Notes under the pieces: generated by a model
What the model was told of the DNA's origin: nothing
The model's database searches: none
What the model saw: the letters and a program-made list of their open reading frames with translations, nothing else
Made by a program: the position numbers and the translations under genes
DNA from: Hydrogenophaga sp. RAC07
Lineage (GTDB): Bacteria > Pseudomonadota > Gammaproteobacteria > Burkholderiales > Burkholderiaceae_C
Length of the DNA: 64,000 bases
Assembly (NCBI RefSeq): GCF_001713375.1
Contig: NZ_CP016449.1
Coordinates: forward strand, 4,135,501-4,199,500
Reading direction: 5' to 3'
Shown: piece by piece, positions 57,627 to 64,000 of the stretch
Layout: each line of letters starts with the position of its first letter
Position numbering within the stretch: position 1 is the first letter of the stretch

Positions 57627-57744
57627 GGGTGCTCGCTGGTCATATAAGCAGATCTGATGCCCAAAATTTTAGTTTAATTCCGCTTCACTTCGAGACCGCT
57701 TCTTTCGATACTGCGACCAGTTTCATTCCTTTGAGGAGCAGGTC

Positions 57745-59094
57745 ATGCAGGTCACCATTCTCGGCGCGGGCATCATCGGCGTCAGCACCGCGTGGCACCT
57801 GCTGGAGCGTGGCCACGAGGTCACGCTGGTCGACCGCCAGCCCGACGCCGCGCTGGAAACCAGCTTTGCCAACGCGGCACAAATCTCGGTGAGCTACTGC
57901 GAGCCCTGGGCCAACAAGGACGCGCCGCTCAAGACCTTGAAGTGGATGTTCTCCGACGAGTCGCCGCTGCTGTTCCGCCCGCAGCTCGACTGGGCGCAAT
58001 GGCGTTGGGGTCTGCAGTTTCTGGCGCAGTGCAACGACGCCGCGTTCGAGCGCAACGTGGCGCAACTCGTCGCTCTGGGCTCCTACAGCCACGCTGCGCT
58101 CAAGTCCGTGGTGGCCGCCACCGGCATCGACTACCACCGGCTGGAGCGCGGCATCGCCCACTACTACACCGACCAGAAGTCTTTCGACGGCGCTGCCGAA
58201 GCCGCCGCCGTGATGCAGCGCTTCGGCGTCAAGCGCCGCGTGGTATCGCGCAACGAATTGCTGTCCATCGAGCCCGCGCTCAGCGCCTTTGCCGACCGGA
58301 TTGTGGGCGGCACCTACACCCAGAGCGACGAGTCGGGCGACGCACGCAGCTTCACGCAACAACTCGCCCAGCTGTGCGGCCAGCGCGGCGCGCGGCTGAT
58401 GTTCGGCCACGACATCGAGCGCCTGGACAGCGACGGCCGCGAGATCCGCGAGGTGCGGGTGCGCGACCGCCAGAGCGGCACCGTGCGGGCGCTCAAGGCC
58501 GACGCCTTTGTGGTGGCCTGCGGCTCGTACACCACGCCGCTGCTCAAGTCCGTCGGTGTGACTGTGCCGATCTACCCAGGCAAGGGCTACAGCGCCACGC
58601 TGCCGCTGCTCAAGCCCGGGCAGGCCCCCAGCGTGAGCATGATCGACGACCAGCTCAAGATCGCTGTCTCGCGCCTGGGCAACCAGCTGCGCGTGGCCGG
58701 CACCATCGAGCTGGGTGGGTTTGACCTCTCGCTGGACACACCGCTGGCAAAAAAGCGCTGCGAGATGCTGGTGCGCCGCATCGAGCAGGTGTTTCCCGGT
58801 GTGGCCGACACGCGCACGCCCGAGCAGGGCGGCGATCCGCAGTTCTGGTGCGGCCTGCGCCCGGCCACGCCGACCAACATCCCGCTCATTGGCCGTCTGC
58901 CGCTGAAGAACCTCTGGATCAACGCCGGCCACGGCACGCTGGGCTGGACCCACGGCGCGGGCTCCGGCAAGGCACTGGCCGAGCTGATCAGTGGCGAACA
59001 ACCTGCAATGGACTTCGGCTTTCACGGCATGCCCGCGCAAGTACACCGCGCAGCCCGGCACTTCAGCGTCGCCCCGCCACCCAGCCGGGCCTGA
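57745..59094 (+). CDS. dadA: D-amino acid dehydrogenase small subunit (DadA)
   Basis: 449 aa flavoprotein that oxidises D-amino acids to 2-oxo acids, feeding the respiratory chain. N-terminal FAD Rossmann motif ILGAGIIGVSTAWHLLERGH, then family motifs FANAAQISVSYCEPWAN and CGLRPATPTNIPLIG with the C-terminal GHGTLGWTHGAGSG. ATG with GAGGAG seven bases upstream. No alanine racemase gene nearby. Confidence 0.94.
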   Translation: MQVTILGAGIIGVSTAWHLLERGHEVTLVDRQPDAALETSFANAAQISVSYCEPWANKDAPLKTLKWMFSDESPLLFRPQLDWAQWRWGLQFLAQCNDAAFERNVAQLVALGSYSHAALKSVVAATGIDYHRLERGIAHYYTDQKSFDGAAEAAAVMQRFGVKRRVVSRNELLSIEPALSAFADRIVGGTYTQSDESGDARSFTQQLAQLCGQRGARLMFGHDIERLDSDGREIREVRVRDRQSGTVRALKADAFVVACGSYTTPLLKSVGVTVPIYPGKGYSATLPLLKPGQAPSVSMIDDQLKIAVSRLGNQLRVAGTIELGGFDLSLDTPLAKKRCEMLVRRIEQVFPGVADTRTPEQGGDPQFWCGLRPATPTNIPLIGRLPLKNLWINAGHGTLGWTHGAGSGKALAELISGEQPAMDFGFHGMPAQVHRAARHFSVAPPPSRA

Positions 59095-59106
59095 GCGCCC
59101 GGTGAC

Positions 59107-60000
59107 TCAGGCCCGCGCCTGGGCCACCACCTCGTCAAACATGGCGCGCGCGGCGATGGACAAGGCCCGCGCCTTGTGGCGTGCCAGCACGATCGGGCGT
59201 CGCAACTGTCGGTCGCGGATCGGGATGGCCTTGAGCCGGTCGCGGCGAAAGTGGAACAAGGTGAGCTCGGGCACCACGCTCACACCCAGCCCCTGCGCGA
59301 TCAGCGCGGCCAGCGTGGCGAGGTGCTCCACCTCCAGACCATGCGGCGGTGCTGCCAGCATCGCGGGCTGCGCCTGCAGGTGCTGGCGCACGCTGCTGCT
59401 GCGCGCCAGGTGCATCATGTCGGCGCCCGCCACCTGCAGCAGGCTGACCGAGCTCTTGTCCGCCATGGGATGGTCGTCTCGGCAGACGAAGAAGAACTTC
59501 TCCAGCCGCAGCACCATGCACTCGAACTCGCGCAGGTCTTCGCCCGAGGTGATCGCCATGTCCACGCGGCCCTCGCGCAGCATGGACAGCGCCGGGCCTG
59601 CCAGCGAGTCGAACAGTTCGACCTTGATCTGCGGATTGGCCGCCCGGTAGCGGGCAATCACCGGCGGCATCCACTCCGCCGCCACCGAGGGCAGCGCAGC
59701 CACCGCCACCCGGCCCACCCGGCGGTGGGCAAGATCCTGCAAGCCGGAGAACGCGTGCTGTACATCGGCCTGGATGCGGCGCACCTCTTCGGCAAACACC
59801 TCACCTTCGGGCGTGAGCGTCACGTGGCGGGTGGACCGCTCGAACAGCCGCACGCCCGCGCTGGCCTCGATGCGGCCGATTTTCTGGCTGAACGCGCTCT
59901 GGGACAGGTTGCACCGCTCCGCCGCGCGGGTGAAATGTTGAACCTGTGCCAACGCGATGAACGCGTCGAAATCGCGCATCGAAACGTTGATTGATTTCAT
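59107..60000 (-). CDS. LysR-family transcriptional regulator
   Basis: 297 aa from the ATG at 60000. Winged helix about 6-62 (FTRAAERCNLSQSAFSQKIG), effector domain about 90-290. CynR/CbbR-like subgroup features (SMLREGRVDMAITSG). Convergent with dadA; upstream 264 bp hold no gene. Target unknown. Confidence 0.88.
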   Translation of the reverse strand: MKSINVSMRDFDAFIALAQVQHFTRAAERCNLSQSAFSQKIGRIEASAGVRLFERSTRHVTLTPEGEVFAEEVRRIQADVQHAFSGLQDLAHRRVGRVAVAALPSVAAEWMPPVIARYRAANPQIKVELFDSLAGPALSMLREGRVDMAITSGEDLREFECMVLRLEKFFFVCRDDHPMADKSSVSLLQVAGADMMHLARSSSVRQHLQAQPAMLAAPPHGLEVEHLATLAALIAQGLGVSVVPELTLFHFRRDRLKAIPIRDRQLRRPIVLARHKARALSIAARAMFDEVVAQARA

Positions 60001-60264
60001 GGATGAATCCGACCTTTTTTTCGATCTTACCGGTCGACAGCGACGTTTGATCATGCGGGCCAAGTTGCCGTCGAACGGCCTTCATTGCCCCCGTTCCCGT
60101 CCACCCACCGGAGAACCCCCATGGCCGGGAGCGCTGCCGGCCCCGGCGACTGACCGAGCACATGGCGGCGCGCATCTGGCGTCCGTGCGGCATGGCGTTC
60201 GACGCTTGAACCGTGACGTGCAGTTGCCGAGCCCGATCCGGCAACTGCGGCGGGGCTGAAGAAC

Positions 60265-61158
60265 TCAGGGCCGCAGCCGCTCCACCATCCAGCGCTGCAG
60301 GTCCATCCACATCTGGCGCATCTCGCTGTCCAGCGGCGCGCGAAAGGCGTTGGGCAGTTCGATGGTGACGACCGGCATGCCGCGGTGCACGCCGCCGTAG
60401 TTGCCCAGGCTGCCCGGAAAGATGCCCACCTGGTCGAGGTAAAGCCGCCCGAGCTTGGGCGGTGGTGCACCCGGTCCGTCGAAGTCGAGCACGCCGTAGG
60501 GCGCGTGGATGCTCACGATGAGGTGCGGCTGGAAGCGCGCCATCTCGTCGTGCAAGAAACGCGACTCCGGCTCCGACAGCGGGCTGGGCCCGGGCCAGCG
60601 GCGCGGGTCCTTCCTGGTGCGCTGTTCCCAGTACACCTTGGCATCGCTGGCCCAGTTGGGCGTGGGGAAGTTGCGGTTGAGGTCCACACCACGCGCGTTC
60701 ATGCGCCTGGAGGGCCGCGCCAGCAAACCGTCGGGGTTGAGCACGGGAATGAAGCGCCAATGCGCGTCGGCCGGCTCCTTCAGTGCGTGCTGTATCCAGT
60801 GCAGCGCGACCGAGGCCGATGACATCTCGTCGCCGTGCATGGCCCCAACCACCAGCACACGCAGGCGCGCCTGGGGCGCCACCACGTCGCGCGCGTACAG
60901 CGTGCGGCCCTGCGACGAACGTCCCTCGGTGGCCACCAGTTCGGCCGCATCGCACAGCGCACGGCCCATGTGCGGCAGGCGGGCCGACAGGTGCACGCAC
61001 GGCGGCGCGCTGGCGGGCACGGTGGTTCGGTGGTGAGGCGGTCCGCGCAGAGGCGACGCGGCCTGCGCAGCGCTGGTGCAGAGCCACCCCGCAGCGAGCA
61101 CGGCGAACACGGCCCAGGCAGACAGGCGGTTCGCGGGGGACAAAGGGGGGCAATGCAT
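60265..61158 (-). CDS. M14-family zinc carboxypeptidase, secreted
   Basis: 297 aa. Signal peptide about 1-34 (SAAQAAS). M14 zinc ligands: GAMHGDEMSS (HxxE) and a later His in IVSIHAPYGVLDFDG; substrate-binding VDLNRNFPTPNW; catalytic Glu in VVTIELP. The sequence resembles MpaA-like murein peptide amidases but is exported, so it may act on periplasmic murein peptides. Start ATG at 61158; a GTG precedes it directly. Confidence 0.87.
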   Translation of the reverse strand: MHCPPLSPANRLSAWAVFAVLAAGWLCTSAAQAASPLRGPPHHRTTVPASAPPCVHLSARLPHMGRALCDAAELVATEGRSSQGRTLYARDVVAPQARLRVLVVGAMHGDEMSSASVALHWIQHALKEPADAHWRFIPVLNPDGLLARPSRRMNARGVDLNRNFPTPNWASDAKVYWEQRTRKDPRRWPGPSPLSEPESRFLHDEMARFQPHLIVSIHAPYGVLDFDGPGAPPPKLGRLYLDQVGIFPGSLGNYGGVHRGMPVVTIELPNAFRAPLDSEMRQMWMDLQRWMVERLRP

Positions 61159-61239
61159 CACGGCATTCTAGGGACGGTACCGCACCAAGGCACCGATCAC
61201 CGAGAATCCACCCACCACCGTTCCACGCACCTGCCCCCG

Positions 61240-61761
61240 ATGCCTTCTGACCGTCCCACCGCCCTCCAGGCCCGCGCGCCCGATTTCTCGGCGCTCGAGT
61301 TCCGCGCCTCGCTGGGCATGTTCGCCACCGGCGTGACCATCGTCACCGCGCGCACCGACAGCGGCGAACTGGTCGGGCTCACCGCCAACTCGTTCAACTC
61401 GGTCTCACTCAATCCGCCGCTGGTGCTCTGGAGCCTGGGCCGATCGGCCGGCTCCATGGCCGCGTTTTCCAATGGCCGCCACTACGCCATCAACGTGCTC
61501 GCGGCCGACCAGCAGGCGCTGGCCGAGCAGTTCGCCGCCAAGGACACCGACCGCTGGGCCGGCGTGGCGTTTCGCGAAGGCGGCAACGGCGCGCCCTTGC
61601 TCGAAGGCGCCGCCGCGTCGTTCGAATGCTTCAACCGCAGCCAATACGCTGAAGGCGACCACGTGATCTTTGTGGGCGAGGTGGAGCGCTGCAGCCACCG
61701 TGCCGAGGCCTCACCGCTGCTGTTCCACGGCGGGCGCTTCTACACCGAACACCCGCTCTGA
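61240..61761 (+). CDS. Flavin reductase-like domain protein
   Basis: 173 aa. FMN-binding split-barrel of the HpaC/flavin reductase family: FATGVTIVTARTDSGE, GLTANSFNSVSLNPPLVLWSL, and the C-terminal GEVERCSHRAEASPLLFHGGRFY. It supplies reduced flavin to a monooxygenase, but no monooxygenase partner is adjacent. Confidence 0.88.
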   Translation: MPSDRPTALQARAPDFSALEFRASLGMFATGVTIVTARTDSGELVGLTANSFNSVSLNPPLVLWSLGRSAGSMAAFSNGRHYAINVLAADQQALAEQFAAKDTDRWAGVAFREGGNGAPLLEGAAASFECFNRSQYAEGDHVIFVGEVERCSHRAEASPLLFHGGRFYTEHPL

Positions 61762-61816
61762 CCGGCGCGCGCACCAGCGACAGGGCGCCGCGCACGACCT
61801 CGCGACAATGGGCGGC

Positions 61817-62719
61817 ATGACCCCGCCCACCGCACGCAAGAACCACCTCGACTCCCTCGCCATCACGCTGCTCGTGGTGTGCTGTGCCTTCTGGGGTTTC
61901 CAGCAGATCCTGATCAAGGACACGGTGGGCGAGGTGCCACCGCTCTGGCAGGCGTCCCTGCGTTTCTGGGGCGCGGCCGTGCTGATCTGGGCGTGGTGCG
62001 CGACGCGCGGCGTGCCGCTCTTCCAGCGCGACGGCACGCTCAAGGCCGGACTGCTCGCGGGTTCGCTGTTCGCGGGTGAATTCGCTTTCATCTACCTCGG
62101 ACTGATGCACACCACCGCCTCGCGCCTCACGGTGTTCCTCTACACAAGCCCCTTTGTGGTGGCCCTGCTGTTGCCGCGCGTGGTGCCGGGCGAGAAGTTG
62201 CGGCGCATCCAGTGGGTGGGCCTGGTGATCGCGTTTGCCGCGGTGGCGCTGGCCTTTGGTGAAGGCTTCATGCACGGCTCGCCGGTGGCCGGCGCCTGGC
62301 TGGGCGATGCCATGGCACTGGCGGCGGGCGTGCTCTGGGGTCTGACCACGCTGACCATCCGCGCCAGCAGACTCGCCACCGCGAGCCCGGAGAAAACACT
62401 GTTCTACCAGGTCGCCGTCACGGCGGCGGTGGCGCCCTTCATTTCGCTTGCACTTGGTGAGGTGTGGTCGCTCGACTACTCGGCGCGCGCCTGGGGTTCG
62501 CTGGCCATCCAGACGGTGGTGGGCGCGTTCGCGAGCTACCTCACCTGGATGTGGATGCTGCGCCACTACCCGGCCACGCAGATGTCGACCTTCACCTTCC
62601 TCACGCCGGTGTTTGCGCTGGTGTTCGGCGTGGTGCTGCTGAGCGAGCCGCTCACGCTGCAGCTGGTGCTGGCGTTGGTGGGTGTGGCCGTTGGAATTGT
62701 TCTGGTGAGCAAGCGGTAG
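61817..62719 (+). CDS. EamA-family (DMT) transporter
   Basis: 300 aa, ten membrane helices forming two EamA repeats (about 15-140 and 155-298); LIKDTVGEVPPLWQASLRFWGAA and MWMLRHYPATQMSTFTFLTPVFALVFG are typical. Exports amino acids or other metabolites; substrate unknown. An ATG at 61808 is an alternative start. Confidence 0.87.
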   Translation: MTPPTARKNHLDSLAITLLVVCCAFWGFQQILIKDTVGEVPPLWQASLRFWGAAVLIWAWCATRGVPLFQRDGTLKAGLLAGSLFAGEFAFIYLGLMHTTASRLTVFLYTSPFVVALLLPRVVPGEKLRRIQWVGLVIAFAAVALAFGEGFMHGSPVAGAWLGDAMALAAGVLWGLTTLTIRASRLATASPEKTLFYQVAVTAAVAPFISLALGEVWSLDYSARAWGSLAIQTVVGAFASYLTWMWMLRHYPATQMSTFTFLTPVFALVFGVVLLSEPLTLQLVLALVGVAVGIVLVSKR

Positions 62720-62722
62720 CCC

Positions 62723-62796
62723 CCCCCACGCTCCACCGCTTCGCGGGTCGCTGCCCCCAAGGGGGCTGATTCGCCTTGGGGCGGCCCGGCGGCGAA
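62723..62796 (+). repeat. Dispersed intergenic repeat, copy D
   Basis: 74-bp copy of the family at 9818, 32133 and 45289, with a CCCCC/GGGGG central hairpin and CGCCTTGGGGCGGCCCGGCG right part. It sits between the convergent EamA and Bug receptor genes, 3 bp after the EamA stop, in a terminator-like place but without a T-run. Confidence 0.85.
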
Positions 62797-62810
62797 TCGC
62801 ACCGACCCGA

Positions 62811-63815
62811 TCAGCTCTTTTTCGACAAACCCAGGCGCTCAATCGTTTTCTTCTCCGCCTCGAACGTGCGCGCCGCATAGGCCGTGTAGTCGGCGGTGTT
62901 CATGTAGATCGTGGGCTGGTAGAACTTGTCGAAGGTGGCCTTGACCTCGGGGTCGTCCAGCGTGGACTTGAACGCGTCGTGCAGCACCTTCACCACGGCC
63001 GGGTCCATGCCCTTGGGGCCGCCGATGCCGAACGGCGATTCGCTGATGGTGTCCCAGCCGCTTTCCTTCACCGTGGGCACGTCGGCAAAGGCCTTGTTGC
63101 GCTCACGGCCCAGCGTGGCCAGCAGGCGCAGCTTGCCGCTCTGCACATGCGGTGCAAATTCGGTGGTGCCGCTCATCATGCGGATGTGGCCCCCGAGAAT
63201 GGAACTCATGATTTCCGCCGAGCCCTTGAACGGAATGGGGTTGAGCTGGATGCCCGCCTTCTCGCTGAACTCTTCAATCGCCAGATGCGGCGTGGTGCCG
63301 GTGCCGGTGTGGCCGTATTCGAGCTTGCCCGGGTTGGCCTTGGCGTAGGCCACCATCTCCTTGAGCGTCTTGAACGGCGCCTCCGCCGTGCAGGCGAGGC
63401 CGAAGGTGTAGCCGGTGAGGCAGACGATGTGGGTGATGTCGGTCACCGGATTGAAGGGCATCGGCTGCATGTGCGGCAGACGGTAGATGCCCAGCGGCAG
63501 CTGCGTGAGCGTGTAGCCGTCGGGCTTGGCCTGCACCATGGCGCTGGCGCCCAGCGTGCCGCCCACACCGGGCTTGTTCTCGATCACCACCGGCACACCC
63601 AGGGCCTTGCTCGCGCTCTGGGCCAGTGCCCGCATCACACCGTCGCTGCTGCCGCCGGCGGGCCAGGGCGCAATGAGGGTGATGGGGCGCGAGGGAAACT
63701 TGTCTTGCGCCCACGCCCCGCTGCTGAACAGACCCGGCGCGGCCACCGCGGCGGCGCCGCTGGCAGCCAGGGTGAGCGCCTTGCGGCGGCTGACAGAACG
63801 GTCGGTGGGCTGCAT
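62811..63815 (-). CDS. Tripartite tricarboxylate transporter (Bug/TctC) receptor
   Basis: 334 aa. Twin-arginine-like signal (SRRKALTLAASGAAAVAAP) then a Bug-type periplasmic-binding fold: FPSRPITLIAPWPAGGSSDG, VENKPGVGGTLGASAM, YGHTGTGTTPHLAIEEF and SPFGIGGPKGMDPAVV. These receptors bind carboxylates; many are orphan, as here (no TctAB nearby). It follows the cut gene at 63900 on the same strand. Confidence 0.92.
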   Translation of the reverse strand: MQPTDRSVSRRKALTLAASGAAAVAAPGLFSSGAWAQDKFPSRPITLIAPWPAGGSSDGVMRALAQSASKALGVPVVIENKPGVGGTLGASAMVQAKPDGYTLTQLPLGIYRLPHMQPMPFNPVTDITHIVCLTGYTFGLACTAEAPFKTLKEMVAYAKANPGKLEYGHTGTGTTPHLAIEEFSEKAGIQLNPIPFKGSAEIMSSILGGHIRMMSGTTEFAPHVQSGKLRLLATLGRERNKAFADVPTVKESGWDTISESPFGIGGPKGMDPAVVKVLHDAFKSTLDDPEVKATFDKFYQPTIYMNTADYTAYAARTFEAEKKTIERLGLSKKS

Positions 63816-63899
63816 CGCGCGTCTCCGGTGTTTGGCTGGGCCTCCAACTTAGCGCAAGGCCGGCGTTGCCGACAGCGGGTTAGCCCGAAGGCCGGGTTC

Positions 63900-64000
63900 T
63901 CAGGCGCCTTGGCGGCGCAGGGCGAAATCCACGTACCAGTCCAGGCAGCCCGGATTCGCCATGGCTTCCTTGTTGATCACCTTCTCCAGCGGCTGCCCCA
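63900..64000 (-). CDS. C-terminal fragment of an unrecognised gene (cut by window edge)
   Basis: The last 32 codons of a frame entering from the right end, ending TGA at 63902-63900. The residues (KVINKEAMANPGCLDWY near the end) are not enough to name a family. It is codirectional with, and 84 bp upstream of, the Bug receptor gene and may form an operon with it. Confidence 0.5.
   Translation of the reverse strand, partial: GQPLEKVINKEAMANPGCLDWYVDFALRRQGA

Noticed and set aside
60220-60248. Hairpin GCAGTTGCC / GGCAACTGC downstream of the M14 peptidase gene
   Set aside because: 9-bp stem with an 11-base loop and no T-run. It may be a weak or Rho-associated end, but the evidence is too slight to call a terminator.

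Overview
The window is dense, high-GC chromosomal DNA (about 60 protein genes, short gaps, many 1-4 bp stop/start overlaps). Gene content and order point to a betaproteobacterium of the Burkholderiales, most likely Comamonadaceae: GatCAB next to mreBCD, fmt-def divergent from a LysM gene plus dprA, a GTP-type PEP carboxykinase, Bug/TctC-type receptors, and a dispersed intergenic repeat. This placement is inferred from families and synteny, not from a search. I see no prophage, insertion sequence, CRISPR array, rRNA or tRNA.

Layout. 1-3.9 kb: nitric oxide/nitrate sensing (partial narX-like kinase, nsrR, divergent ytfE) and two small membrane proteins. 3.9-10.3 kb: pgk, then a lipid A remodelling block (eptA, pmrB-like kinase, pmrA-like regulator, divergent PAP2 gene) with two PmrA-box-like sites. 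9.9-15.8 kb: azlCD, fmt, def, LysM protein, dprA, gloC. 15.8-18.8 kb: a sulfur operon headed by a BigR/SqrR-like persulfide sensor (arsR-type gene, two YeeE/YedE genes, sulP). 18.9-23.8 kb: AraC regulator divergent from a two-subunit molybdenum hydroxylase and its XdhC maturation factor. 23.8-32.1 kb: exonuclease III, pyrE, gatCAB and mreBCD; 32.2-34.2 kb: mrdA. 34.2-41.7 kb: TSUP permease, a 6S-like ncRNA candidate, amtB, benE-gshB-VF530, an SMR exporter, an extensin-like protein and a hydrolase. 41.7-47.8 kb: an ABC importer of the nitrate/taurine type, a class II amidotransferase and a tandem AAA+ ATPase. 47.9-57.6 kb: threonine ammonia-lyase, thioesterase, pckG, regulators, a universal stress protein and a fasciclin protein. 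57.7-64 kb: D-amino-acid dehydrogenase, LysR, M14 peptidase, flavin reductase, EamA exporter, a Bug receptor and a cut gene.

The most notable items are: the paired PmrA-like boxes around pmrAB-eptA; the PAP2 gene that has lost its stop codon by running into a copy of a four-copy dispersed repeat and on through the antisense strand of azlD; the persulfide-sensor sulfur operon with an 11-bp perfect inverted repeat; an unannotated structured ncRNA with a strong terminator between the TSUP gene and amtB; a long hairpin in the pckG leader; and the solitary double AAA+ ATPase.
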